The notes: generated by a model from the letters alone, not told the origin. 26,707 bases of DNA from an uncultured Kineothrix sp. (GCA_910587275.1 CAJUMD010000041.1:1-26707); one strand, 5' to 3'. Positions 1 through 7,871 are shown, counted from the first letter of the stretch. Made by a program: numbers and translations.

Positions 1-211
1 TTGTGAGGAGTTTCGCCGCCGTGGTCAGAAACCGACGGCCGGGCATAATTAGAAATAGCCCATTTTTGCCATCAGGTTTGAACAGATGCCGGCAGGGGAA
101 GCACGGGGAGACAGGAACCAAACCGGGCAGGGGGTTCCGTTCCCGGCTTTTGCGTCCGCACTCACCCACGGACATAACATTTCAGGCTGAACTGTTGGCA
201 GCAAAAACAAT

Positions 212-808
212 TCAGCCCCGCCGTCCCCTCGCCTTATTATAAAACGTCGACCGCGTAAAATTACAAAGCCTTGCCGCCTCATCCGCCGATATCTCTTTCG
301 CCATCCACTTATTGCAAATCTGCCCGAAATTCTCCGGCACAGGTTTCGGCGGTCTGCCGAACTGCACTCCTTTCTGCTTCGCAGCCTCAATTCCTTCCCT
401 CTGCCTGCTCCTGATATTCTGCCGCTCGCTCTCACTCACGTAACTTAAAAGCGCCAGCACCAAATCCGCAATCAGCGTCCCCATCAGATCCTTCCCCTGT
501 CTTGTGTCCAAAAGCGGCATGTCCATTACCACGATATCCACCTTTTTCTCCTTCGTCAATATCCTCCACTGCTCCAATATTTCCTCATAATTCCTGCCAA
601 GCCGATCAATGCTTTTTATGTAAAGCAAATCGTTGGGTTTTAACTTCCTCAAAAGCCTATGGTACATCGGACGGTTAAAGTCCTTTCCCGACTGCTTGTC
701 CCAATAAATATTTTTCTTCGGTATCTTCATTTCATCCATTGCGATCATCTGCCTGTCCTCATTCTGGTCACGGCAGGAAACACGCACATATCCGTATACT
801 GCTCCCAT
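212..808 (-). CDS. Small serine recombinase (resolvase/invertase family)
   Basis: This is a 198-residue site-specific recombinase that would cut and rejoin DNA through a phosphoserine link. The N-terminal catalytic domain begins YGYVRVS, with Ser11 as the expected nucleophile. The conserved block SIDRLGRN and a long E-helix with arginines (residues about 120-140) follow. The C-terminal 40 residues (EISADEAARLCNFTRSTFYN) form a resolvase-type helix-turn-helix. The length fits the Hin/Tn3 resolvase class, not large serine integrases. The ATG has a strong GAGGAGG Shine-Dalgarno. The gene diverges from carbamate kinase, and short inverted repeats lie in the shared upstream region. No transposase or Tn3 terminal repeat is visible, so it may be an orphan resolvase or a DNA invertase. 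The family is clear; the substrate site is unknown. Confidence 0.92.
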   Translation of the reverse strand: MGAVYGYVRVSCRDQNEDRQMIAMDEMKIPKKNIYWDKQSGKDFNRPMYHRLLRKLKPNDLLYIKSIDRLGRNYEEILEQWRILTKEKKVDIVVMDMPLLDTRQGKDLMGTLIADLVLALLSYVSESERQNIRSRQREGIEAAKQKGVQFGRPPKPVPENFGQICNKWMAKEISADEAARLCNFTRSTFYNKARGRRG

Positions 809-863
809 ATGGGCCTCCTCTTATGTATGTTGGATGTTATCCGCTTCCTGATTGCTGTCCACC

Positions 864-892
864 CGTTACTGTTCACTCGGTGACCAGTAACG
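864..892. repeat. 29-bp dyad in the recombinase/arcC intergenic region
   Basis: CGTTACTG at 864-871 and CAGTAACG at 885-892 are perfect inverted repeats. TCAC/GTGA is nested inside around a 3-base centre, so all but one base pair matches. It lies 56 bases upstream of the recombinase start. It could be a recombinase binding site, an operator or a hairpin; the sequence alone does not decide. Confidence 0.6.
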
Positions 893-941
893 TCCACTCC
901 GCCTTATGCCTTGTTTTCCGTAAAGCGGTTTCAGTTGCATC

Positions 942-970
942 TTGTGAAATCCAACATCCTTTGCTATAAT
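942..970 (+). promoter_or_regulatory. Sigma-A type promoter of carbamate kinase
   Basis: The -35 is TTGTGA (942-947), the spacer is exactly 17 bases, and the -10 is TATAAT (965-970) preceded by TG, giving an extended -10 element. The start point would fall near 977, about 85 bases upstream of the ATG at 1062. Confidence 0.75.
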
Positions 971-1061
971 TTTTATATTGTTTCAACCTTTTAAAATTAT
1001 TTTTTATTTTACAACAAAACATGAAAAAAATATATCATCCAATAAAAAGAGGTGCGAACAC

Positions 1062-1994
1062 ATGAAGAAAAGAGCAGTCGTATCCCTCGGCCATCAGGCG
1101 CTGGGATACACCACCATGGAACAACACGACGCGGTACGGAAAACGGCAAAGGCACTGGCTGACCTGGTAGAAGCGGATTACCAGCTTACCATCACCCACA
1201 GTAACGGTCCGCAAATCAGCATGATCCATAAAGCCATGACCGAACTGCGCCGCATTTACATCGATTACACGCCCGCCCCCATGTGCGTTTGTTCCGCCAT
1301 GAGCCAGGGCTACGTGGGTTATGATATCCAAAATTCCCTGCGTGCGGAACTGCTAAGCCGCGGAATTTCCAAGACGGTCAGCACCATACTGACGCAGGTG
1401 ACGGTAGACCCCTACGACGATGCATTTTACGAACCGACGAAATGCATCGGGCGCTACATGTCCCAGGAGGATGCCGAAACGGAAATAAAAAAAGGAAATT
1501 ATGTGGCAGAAACGCCGGGAAAAGGCTTCCGCCGCGTAGTCGCGGCGCCTGCCCCCATTGATATCGTGGAAATCGATGCCATCCGCGCACTTGCCGACGC
1601 GGACCAGATTGTCATCGCCTGCGGCGGCGGCGGTATCCCGGTCATTGAACAGAAACACGCCCTAAAGGGCGCGTCCGCAGTCATCGAAAAGGATTCCATT
1701 GCCGGTAAACTGGCAGGGGACCTGCAGGCGGACCGGCTCATCATCCTGACCGGCGTTCCCTGCGTATACAAAAATTTCGGTACTGCCGGACAGGAAGCCA
1801 TCTGCAGCCTGACTGTTGCGGAAGCCGCTTCCTATATAGAAGAAAAACAGTTCGGCGAAGGAAACATGCTTCCCAAAATCACGGCATCCATCGCCTACTT
1901 ACAGGCAAATCCAAACGGCAGCGTGCTGATTACCTCGCTGGAACATGCGGCACAAGCCCTGAAAGGAAAAGCAGGAACCGTCATCCGCCCGTAA
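1062..1994 (+). CDS. arcC: Carbamate kinase
   Basis: This 310-residue amino-acid kinase family enzyme would interconvert carbamoyl phosphate + ADP and carbamate + ATP. That is the ATP-yielding last step of arginine deiminase, agmatine, allantoin or purine degradation. Supporting motifs are THSNGPQ, APMCVCSAMSQGYVGYDIQN, the QVTVDPYD segment, VVAAPAP, ACGGGGIPV and IEKDSIAGKLA; the length is typical. I chose the ATG at 1062 because AGAGGTG lies just upstream and family similarity starts there; an in-frame TTG at 978 only adds AT-rich leader. The usual N-terminal GGNAL loop reads SLGHQAL, a variant I recall from Clostridia. No deiminase or transcarbamylase gene is adjacent, so the pathway it serves cannot be told from this window. 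Confidence 0.93.
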   Translation: MKKRAVVSLGHQALGYTTMEQHDAVRKTAKALADLVEADYQLTITHSNGPQISMIHKAMTELRRIYIDYTPAPMCVCSAMSQGYVGYDIQNSLRAELLSRGISKTVSTILTQVTVDPYDDAFYEPTKCIGRYMSQEDAETEIKKGNYVAETPGKGFRRVVAAPAPIDIVEIDAIRALADADQIVIACGGGGIPVIEQKHALKGASAVIEKDSIAGKLAGDLQADRLIILTGVPCVYKNFGTAGQEAICSLTVAEAASYIEEKQFGEGNMLPKITASIAYLQANPNGSVLITSLEHAAQALKGKAGTVIRP

Positions 1995-2007
1995 CAGCCG
2001 TTACAGC

Positions 2008-2059
2008 CGGGACGCGCGGCGAGTAGGGAGGGTATCTTCCCTACTCGCCGCGCGTCCCG
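2008..2059. repeat. 22-bp perfect GC-rich hairpin after carbamate kinase
   Basis: The left arm 2008-2029 and right arm 2038-2059 are exact reverse complements around an 8-base loop (GGGTATCT). It begins 14 bases after the arcC stop. No T-tract follows on either strand, so it is not a standard intrinsic terminator. It may be an mRNA 3'-end stabiliser or a REP-like palindrome. Confidence 0.8.
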
Positions 2060-2089
2060 TGCACCGTTTAACGGCATCTTCCAAACAAA

Positions 2090-2140
2090 GGGGAGGATGC
2101 CAAAACCGATGGGTTCCGCATCCTCTCCATAACTTTTTTC
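2090..2140. terminator. Bidirectional terminator between arcC and lspA
   Basis: GGGGAGGATGC (2090-2100) pairs with GCATCCTCTCC (2118-2128), with one wobble. On the plus strand it is followed by AACTTTTTTC; on the minus strand it is followed by TTTGTTT. It sits between convergent genes, as expected. GGCATCTTCC at 2073-2082 can also pair with the left arm, giving an alternative fold. Confidence 0.65.
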
Positions 2141-2162
2141 TGTCATTTTCTACTGCTTCCTA

Positions 2163-2612
2163 TTATTTCCCCGCAGCAAGCGCCGCCGTCAAAGCCCCCA
2201 AAATAATCCCAAAATCCGAAATATTAAACACAATGCGGGAAAGCCGCTTCCATTTCACGCCGAAGCTGAAATAGTCCACCACGTACTTCCTCCTGCACCG
2301 GTCATACGTATTGCTGAAGGCCCCGCCAAGCAGCATGGCAAGTCCCGTCCGTAAAGTCCTGTTTCCCTTTGTTCCAAGACTTGCCGCAAACAGCACCGCC
2401 ACAAAAAAGGTCAGGCACACGGACAGCGCCGCCACCATCCGGCGGTTTTCCTGCCCCGCATTCAGGAACGCACCCCGGTTATAATGCTTACGCAGGCGTA
2501 TCAATCCGTCCTTCTTCTTCCATTCCCCTTCCTCCGGAAATGACTCCTCCACATAATCCTTTATCCGCAAATCCCCAAAGAAGATTCCCGTAATAAGCAG
2601 CAGGTATCCCAT
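2163..2612 (-). CDS. lspA: Signal peptidase II (lipoprotein signal peptidase)
   Basis: This is a 149-residue polytopic membrane aspartyl protease that would remove signal peptides from diacylglyceryl-modified prolipoproteins. Diagnostic signatures are N-R-G-A-F-L-N near residue 45, GGAFSNTYDR (96-105), VVDYFSF with catalytic Asp113, and FNISD with catalytic Asp133. Hydrophobic segments fit TM1 (1-14), TM2 (59-78), TM3 (about 88-100) and TM4 (about 127-146). An AAGGGGG site lies 6 bases upstream of the ATG. It starts 21 bases after the LacI-type gene on the same strand and may be co-transcribed, although the functional link is not obvious. Charged residues are unusually dense between TM1 and the NRGAF motif. 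The family is clear; whether it is the only lspA in the genome cannot be seen. Confidence 0.85.
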   Translation of the reverse strand: MGYLLLITGIFFGDLRIKDYVEESFPEEGEWKKKDGLIRLRKHYNRGAFLNAGQENRRMVAALSVCLTFFVAVLFAASLGTKGNRTLRTGLAMLLGGAFSNTYDRCRRKYVVDYFSFGVKWKRLSRIVFNISDFGIILGALTAALAAGK

Positions 2613-2633
2613 CCTCCGCCCCCTTTTTTCCTG

Positions 2634-3620
2634 TTATTTTTCCCCGCCATCCGGTTCCACGATACAGCACCCCAGCTTTACTTCCCTCACGGCGCCTTCC
2701 ACATGCCCGAGCAGATCCATCAGCATCTGCACCGCAATTTCCCCGCTTTTGGCATAAGAATAGCGCACCGTAATAAGCGGCGGAGCCGTTACCTTTGCCA
2801 TAGCGGAATCCCCGTGCCCCGCCACCAGTATCCGCTCCAAAAGCCTACTGTCATGCTCCCGCATATACTGTACCGCACCGGCAGCCATCGTGTCGGTGGC
2901 ACAGACCAAACCGTCCAGTCCGTCGCATTTTTCCAGCAGTTCCCCTGCCTTCTCGTATCCCGACTCCATCGTAAAGGCAGCCGTCACCGTATTTTCTGCC
3001 AGCTCCCCGCAGCCCATGTCACACACCGCATCACAGAATCCCCGGTAGCGTTCCGCACCTGCTGCCTGGTCCTGCGGTATCGCCCCCATAAACCCCAGCT
3101 TCTTCCTTCCCCTCTTTATAAGCAGCTTCGTAAGGTCATACGTGGCATGGTAATCGTCATGGAACACGCAGCAATAACCCGACAGACGCTGTCCGACAAT
3201 AACCACCGGAACGGATAAATCTTTAAGCATCCGCTTATGTTTTGCCGTAAACACCGTCGCCACCAGCACCACACCGTCCACCTGCTTGTCCCGGAATGCG
3301 GCGAGATACTCCAGTTCCTTTTCCGGGTCATTTTGGGCAACCGCCAACAGCATCTGGTACCCGTTCCTGTCCAAACCGGCAAGCAGCCCCTCCACCACCC
3401 TGCCGATGGCGGCGGAGGCAATCTTCGGAACGATTACCCCTATCATCTTCGACTTCTTCGTCCGCAGCATCTGTGCCTGTACCGAAGGACGGTACCCCGT
3501 CTCCTCTACCACCAGACGGATTGCCTCCCGCTTCTCCTCCGAAATATAACCGTCGTTAAAATAACGGGAAACTGCCGCCCTCGAAACCCCTGCCATTTTT
3601 GCAATCTCTGCTATATTCAT
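2634..3620 (-). CDS. LacI-family transcriptional regulator
   Basis: This 328-residue DNA-binding regulator has an N-terminal LacI helix-turn-helix (MNIAEIAKMAGVSRAAVSRY, residues 1-20), the hinge region to about 60, and a periplasmic-binding-protein-like effector domain (IGVIVPKI..., KQVDGVVLVAT, GHGDSAMAKV). An AAGGAG site lies 8 bases before the ATG. It follows the amylosucrase-type gene on the same strand after 74 bases. It probably controls the sugar operon through the palindromes at 7817-7830 and 7927-7942, with sucrose, fructose or a phosphorylated product as effector; that assignment is inferred from position. A weak possible promoter lies in the 74-base gap, which would allow some independent expression. 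Confidence 0.93.
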   Translation of the reverse strand: MNIAEIAKMAGVSRAAVSRYFNDGYISEEKREAIRLVVEETGYRPSVQAQMLRTKKSKMIGVIVPKIASAAIGRVVEGLLAGLDRNGYQMLLAVAQNDPEKELEYLAAFRDKQVDGVVLVATVFTAKHKRMLKDLSVPVVIVGQRLSGYCCVFHDDYHATYDLTKLLIKRGRKKLGFMGAIPQDQAAGAERYRGFCDAVCDMGCGELAENTVTAAFTMESGYEKAGELLEKCDGLDGLVCATDTMAAGAVQYMREHDSRLLERILVAGHGDSAMAKVTAPPLITVRYSYAKSGEIAVQMLMDLLGHVEGAVREVKLGCCIVEPDGGEK

Positions 3621-3694
3621 AAAAATGACTCCTTATACTATACCAATGGCACCCCCGCCATCCGTTTGCCCCATATCTTATAATATACCACAGC

Positions 3695-5536
3695 TTAACG
3701 TTTTTTTAAATAATAAAAGCCATACCCCGGCAGCCTGATTTCCGCCGTCCTGCATACTTCCCCAGACAGCAGATCCAGGTAACTGCCGCCGTCTTCCCCA
3801 AGCCGTACCATTTTCCCTTCCTCACTGAAATTAAATACCCCGATTAACTGTTCACCGTCATAATGCCTGCCCATGCACAGGACGGAAGGATTCCCTGTTT
3901 CCACCGTCCACGTATCGGCGCAGGAAACAAATACTTTTTCCGTTTTCCGTATCCGTTCCAGCCGTCCCAGCCCCCGGAAAATCTTTCCTTCCAGCGTATC
4001 CGCATCCCCGGCACGTTCCGCCCGTTTCCAGTCCATCGGTCCGCGGTGAAGGTACCTGGAATCCTCTGCCTTATCGGGATCTTCCTTATAACCGTAATCA
4101 TTGAGCTGCCCGATTTCGTCCCCGCCGTACAGCACCGGAATCCCCGACTGCAGGAACATATACGCATGAAGCATCAAATCCAGGTTCACTGCCCGCTCCA
4201 GCGCTGCGCCGTCCTGCTCCTCCAGCGCTTTTTCCACGCCGCACATGGATGCCGTCGTCCCGCAGAAACGCGCATCCCCCGTCGTCGGGTCCGCATTGTA
4301 AAGTTCGCCGCGGCTGTTGCTTCCTCCCGCATATCCCTGGAAATAATCGTTTAAGTATTTTTTGTGCGCCCGTTCCTCCATCCCGTCCATGCGCAGGGTT
4401 CCGTAATCCAACCCCCAGCCAATATCGTCATGACAACGCAGGTAATTCAGGAATACATAGTCCTTCGGCAGTGCATTTACGGTATCAAGCTGTTTTTTCA
4501 GCAGTTTCACGTCTCTCGTTGCCACCGTGTGCCATGTGGTCGCCATGGTCGTAACGTTATACAGCATATGGCATTCCGGTTTCTCCACCGTCCCGAAATA
4601 AGGCGTCACTTTCTCCGGCTCCATGACCACCTCACCCAAAAGCAGCACGCCGGGACAGACGATTTCACTGATCATGCGCATCATGCGCACAATGGTATGC
4701 ACCTGCGGAAGATTCCGGCACTGGGTATTTAACTCCTTCCAAATATACGGTACCGCATCGATACGGATAATGTCAATTCCGCGGTTTGCCAGGTAAAGGA
4801 AATTGTACATCATCTCGTTAAACACCCTTGGATTTTTGTAATTCAGGTCCCATTGGTACGGATAAAAAGAAGTCATGACATAATGCCCGGCATCGGGAAG
4901 CCATGTAAAATTCCCCGGTGCAGTGGTTGGAAATACCTGCGGCACCGTCCGTTCATATCTGGCAGGCTCCTCCGGGTTGTCAAAAAAGAAATACCGGCTC
5001 ATATACTCCCCGTCCCCGCCGCGCGCCTTTTTCGCCCACTCATGTTCCTCCGAAGTATGGTTCATGACAAAATCCATACAGACATGGATGCCCCTTTCCC
5101 GGCAGGCAGCCGTCAGACTTTCCAAATCCTCCATGGTACCCAGGTTTTCCTGCACTTTACGGAAATCCGATACCGCGTATCCTCCGTCCGAACGTCCTTT
5201 GGGCGTATCGAGAAAGGGCATCAGGTGGATATAGTTTACATTACACCCGCTAATGTAATCCAGCTTCGCTTCCACGCCCTTCATGTTCCCCGCAAAATTG
5301 TCAATGTAGAACATCATTCCGAGCATATCGTTCCTTCTGTACCAACCGCCGTCCTTCTCCCTTCCGGCATCGTCTTCCTTCAGCCGCGCCTTCCTCTCCG
5401 TGTAAAACTGCCACATATGGTCGCACAGTTCGGCAAACATGGAATCATTCCCGTATAATTCCATGTAAAGCCACCGCAGCTCGTCATGGTGCCTTTCCAA
5501 CCTTTTTTGAAATACCTGCCCCGCTTCTTCTTTCAT
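3695..5536 (-). CDS. GH13 amylosucrase-like enzyme
   Basis: The 613-residue GH13 protein resembles subfamily 4 (amylosucrase). Such enzymes split sucrose and transfer the glucosyl unit to an alpha-1,4-glucan, or hydrolyse it. Hallmarks are an N-terminal helical part (1-90), the barrel with DFVMNHTSEEHEWA (155-168), the FYPYQWDLNYKNPRVF block, nucleophile Asp260 in IIRIDAVPYIWKELNT, acid/base Glu302 in LLLGEVVM, and Asp370 in LRCHDDIGW. PVLYGGDEIGQLNDY and a C-terminal beta domain follow. No signal peptide is seen, so it acts inside the cell. It lies 16 bases downstream of the HAD gene and in the same operon as fructokinase, which would take the released fructose. A pure sucrose hydrolase or other GH13 specificity is possible; polymerase activity cannot be read from sequence. 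Confidence 0.88.
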   Translation of the reverse strand: MKEEAGQVFQKRLERHHDELRWLYMELYGNDSMFAELCDHMWQFYTERKARLKEDDAGREKDGGWYRRNDMLGMMFYIDNFAGNMKGVEAKLDYISGCNVNYIHLMPFLDTPKGRSDGGYAVSDFRKVQENLGTMEDLESLTAACRERGIHVCMDFVMNHTSEEHEWAKKARGGDGEYMSRYFFFDNPEEPARYERTVPQVFPTTAPGNFTWLPDAGHYVMTSFYPYQWDLNYKNPRVFNEMMYNFLYLANRGIDIIRIDAVPYIWKELNTQCRNLPQVHTIVRMMRMISEIVCPGVLLLGEVVMEPEKVTPYFGTVEKPECHMLYNVTTMATTWHTVATRDVKLLKKQLDTVNALPKDYVFLNYLRCHDDIGWGLDYGTLRMDGMEERAHKKYLNDYFQGYAGGSNSRGELYNADPTTGDARFCGTTASMCGVEKALEEQDGAALERAVNLDLMLHAYMFLQSGIPVLYGGDEIGQLNDYGYKEDPDKAEDSRYLHRGPMDWKRAERAGDADTLEGKIFRGLGRLERIRKTEKVFVSCADTWTVETGNPSVLCMGRHYDGEQLIGVFNFSEEGKMVRLGEDGGSYLDLLSGEVCRTAEIRLPGYGFYYLKKR

Positions 5537-5552
5537 ATTCTCCCTCTCCTTT

Positions 5553-6383
5553 TCAGGCTTCGCAAACCGCCAGCCCGTGTTTTAAAAATGCATGGTAAAG
5601 CCCGTCTTCCCAAACCGGCGGGCAGATATCGTCCGCCAGTTCCTTGATTTTCCGGCTTCCGTTGCCCATGCAGATACCAACGCCTGCCGCTTCCAGCATT
5701 TCCCTGTCGTTCATGCTGTCACCGATGGCGACGGAGTTCCGCAACGGGATATGCAGATAATCGCAGGCACGCTTCATCGCCCTTCCCTTGTCGAACTCCC
5801 AGCTCACCATTTCCACATTCACCAGTCCGTTATCTTTCCCGTCTTTCTGCACGCAGAATGAAAAGTCAGCCCCCAAAACTTTCTCCGGTTCCGCCAACCG
5901 TGCCATGGTCGGGCTGATTGCCACGATTTTGTATACGGGCTGTCCCCCGTACTCCCCCATCGGGCGGATATGCAGCGTTTCTTCCAGCCGTTCCCTCTCC
6001 CGCAGCAGCCTTTTGTCATAGTTCCCCAAAAATATCTTTAATTCTTCATCCGTATAAGAACCGTCCCTGCATTCCACCGTCCGGAATACACCGTTCTTTT
6101 TTAAGACATCCATGGCGGACTTCCTCTGTGCTTCCGTCATCGGGCAGTCATAAACCACCTCGTCCCGGCACACCACATAGCCGCCCGAACTGGCTATGAC
6201 ACCGTCAAAACCATATTTTAACAAGGGCATCAGCATCCCGTAACACCTGCCGGTGCAAAGGAATACATAATGCCCTCTGTTCCTTGCCTGCCGGATGGCG
6301 CGTACGGCAGACTCCGGCGGTTCGTTGCTTCCCGCCTCCGTTAATGTCCCGTCAATATCCAGGAAAACAATTCTTTGTTCCAC
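5553..6383 (-). CDS. Cof-type HAD-IIB phosphatase
   Basis: This is a 276-residue haloacid dehalogenase family phosphatase, predicted to hydrolyse small phosphorylated metabolites, often sugar phosphates. Motif I is FLDIDGTL with Asp9 and Asp11; LCTGR is near motif II; the C-terminal motif IV is AIGDSMNDREML, followed by GVGICMGNG. I chose the GTG start at 6383 because an AAGGAGGAGG site lies 8 bases upstream and homology begins immediately. A longer frame with ATG at 6440 overlaps the fructokinase stop as TGATG, so translational coupling from that site is an alternative. It sits between fructokinase and the amylosucrase-like gene and may control sugar-phosphate levels. Its substrate is unknown. 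Confidence 0.85.
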   Translation of the reverse strand: MEQRIVFLDIDGTLTEAGSNEPPESAVRAIRQARNRGHYVFLCTGRCYGMLMPLLKYGFDGVIASSGGYVVCRDEVVYDCPMTEAQRKSAMDVLKKNGVFRTVECRDGSYTDEELKIFLGNYDKRLLRERERLEETLHIRPMGEYGGQPVYKIVAISPTMARLAEPEKVLGADFSFCVQKDGKDNGLVNVEMVSWEFDKGRAMKRACDYLHIPLRNSVAIGDSMNDREMLEAAGVGICMGNGSRKIKELADDICPPVWEDGLYHAFLKHGLAVCEA

Positions 6384-6439
6384 CCCTGCCGCCTCCTCCT
6401 TCCGGTATTCCCATACCGTTTTTCCGTTGCCTGCAGGCA

Positions 6440-7405
6440 TCAGTGCCAAGCAAAGGTCAGCGCGTCTATTTCATCCCTGCGCGGCATGACACGCAGCGCG
6501 CCTTTCCTCGTTGTAATAATGGACGCTGCCGCATTGGCAAACCGCAGCATCTGTTCCAGTTCCCCTTTCCCGTATTCCTTCCATCCGATTTCCAGTATCC
6601 GGCTCAGAATACAGCCGCAGAACGTATCCCCCGCACCGGTTGTCTCAATGGTATGTTCCTGCACGTACGCCGGCCATTCCGCCCTGCAGTCCTTTCCGTA
6701 GGCGCGGCTGCCGTCCTTCCCCAAAGATAAAAAAACCAAAGGGATTGGGTACTTTTCCTGCAGCATCCCCACCGCTCTGTCGTAATCTTCCTCTCCTGTC
6801 AGCCACCGGATTTCGTTGTCTGATATTTTCAGGATATGGCAATGCCCCAAACCGTATAGAATCTGCTCCCGCGCTTCCTCCAGATTTCCCCACAAAGGTT
6901 CCCTGAGATTGGGGTCAAAGGACAAAAGGGCGCCGTTTTCCTCCGCTTCCTGAATTGCTTTCCTTGTCGCCGCCCGACAGCCCTCATGGGTCATGGAGAG
7001 GGAGCCATAGTGGAAAATCTTACAGTCCGAAAGCAGTCCCATGTCCAAATCGTCCCCGCACAGCATCATGTCTGCGCCCGGATTCCGGTAAAAAGAAAAT
7101 TCCCGGTCCCCGTCCTCCTTCGTATGAACAAATGCCAGCGTAGTATTCACCGTCTTATCCTTTTTGAGTCCGCGCGTATCGATTCCCGTCTCCTTAAGCG
7201 CCGCTTCCAACTGGCTGCCAAACATATCGTCGCCGATTTTACCGATAAAGGCAGTTCTCTTTCCCAGCCGGTTTAACATCGCCAGCACATTGCAGGGCGC
7301 ACCGCCCGGATTTGCTTCCAGCACCGGATTCCCCTGTATGCTTTTTCCGTTTTCCGTAAAATCAACCAACAACTCGCCCAATGCCACCACATCATACTGT
7401 TTCAT
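6440..7405 (-). CDS. scrK: PfkB-family fructokinase
   Basis: This 321-residue PfkB/ribokinase-fold kinase most likely phosphorylates fructose to fructose-6-phosphate. The sequence shows the start VVALGELLVDF, the substrate motif ANPGGAPCNVL, the lid region, DPNLREPLW, KISDNE and the ATP/catalytic signature ETTGAGDTFCGCI near the C-terminus. I used the ATG at 7405, with GGGGG upstream; an in-frame ATG at 7429 lies in AT-rich leader without a good ribosome site. Its neighbour, the amylosucrase-like enzyme, would release fructose, which supports the substrate call. It lies second in the operon, after the HPr-like gene. Other PfkB substrates such as ketogluconate cannot be fully excluded. Confidence 0.9.
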   Translation of the reverse strand: MKQYDVVALGELLVDFTENGKSIQGNPVLEANPGGAPCNVLAMLNRLGKRTAFIGKIGDDMFGSQLEAALKETGIDTRGLKKDKTVNTTLAFVHTKEDGDREFSFYRNPGADMMLCGDDLDMGLLSDCKIFHYGSLSMTHEGCRAATRKAIQEAEENGALLSFDPNLREPLWGNLEEAREQILYGLGHCHILKISDNEIRWLTGEEDYDRAVGMLQEKYPIPLVFLSLGKDGSRAYGKDCRAEWPAYVQEHTIETTGAGDTFCGCILSRILEIGWKEYGKGELEQMLRFANAAASIITTRKGALRVMPRRDEIDALTFAWH

Positions 7406-7430
7406 AGGAATCCCCCGCTTTGCCTGCATT

Positions 7431-7494
7431 CTTATTCTTGTTTTTCTATTTTCATTCTTGTTTTTTTATTCTTGTCTTCTTTTTTATTCTTATC
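7431..7494. repeat. Low-complexity A/T-rich direct repeats
   Basis: On the minus strand the motif ACAAGAATRA recurs three times within 64 bases between the HPr-like gene and fructokinase, in an almost pure purine run. It could act as an mRNA spacer or a slippage-prone tract. No gene or terminator is seen in it. Confidence 0.5.
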
Positions 7495-7498
7495 AGAT

Positions 7499-7723
7499 TT
7501 AACATAAAAACGGCGCAATTTTCTCCGCGATTTCCATATCATCCGAATGACACCTCAGACGGACCGGCCCCGTCAAATCCAATGCCATCACCCCAAGTAT
7601 GGATTTGGCATCCACGATTCTCTGACCGGAACCCAAGTCAAAATTGGATTCAAATTTACCAATAATATTCACGAACTGCCGGATCTGATCTACACTGTTA
7701 AATTTTACGTTCACCTGCTGCAT
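7499..7723 (-). CDS. HPr-like protein lacking the phosphorylatable His
   Basis: This 74-residue protein has the HPr fold signature DAKSILGVMAL, where Ser41 corresponds to the HPrK target Ser46. In an ungapped alignment from that serine, the position of PTS His15 is Ser10, and no H-A-R-P motif exists anywhere. It therefore cannot act as a phosphocarrier; like Crh of Bacillus it may be purely regulatory, as a CcpA corepressor or enzyme modulator. I chose the ATG at 7723 because AGGAGG lies 10 bases upstream; the ATG at 7747 precedes that site. It is the first gene of the sucrose operon. The fold is well supported; the regulatory role is inference. Confidence 0.8.
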   Translation of the reverse strand: MQQVNVKFNSVDQIRQFVNIIGKFESNFDLGSGQRIVDAKSILGVMALDLTGPVRLRCHSDDMEIAEKIAPFLC

Positions 7724-7816
7724 ACCATCCATTCCTCCTGTTTTCATTTTTTGGTTTTCTTTCCTGTTTTACGTTTGCTTCTTGTTTCCCCGTCTTTCAG
7801 ACCCTGTCCCCTTGTG

Positions 7817-7830
7817 TGTTATCGATTTCA
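7817..7830. promoter_or_regulatory. Operator-like half-conserved palindrome, downstream site
   Basis: TGTTATCGATTTCA matches the perfect palindrome at 7927-7942 at 12 of 14 positions in its core. It lies 13 bases downstream of the operon -10 box, so a bound repressor would block the start site. Confidence 0.55.
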
Positions 7831-7842
7831 CATCACAACATC

Positions 7843-7871
7843 ATAATACAATGCCGCTTTTCTTTTGTAAA
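7843..7871 (-). promoter_or_regulatory. Promoter of the HPr-like/fructokinase operon
   Basis: Read on the minus strand, the -35 is TTTACA (7866-7871), the spacer is 17 bases and the -10 is TATTAT (7843-7848). Each box matches consensus at five of six bases. It lies about 120 bases upstream of the HPr-like start and between two similar palindromes. Confidence 0.7.

Noticed and set aside
49..435. 128-residue minus-strand frame overlapping the recombinase gene
   Set aside because: Most of it is an alternative frame of the recombinase. The tail beyond 212 has no motif or start of its own.
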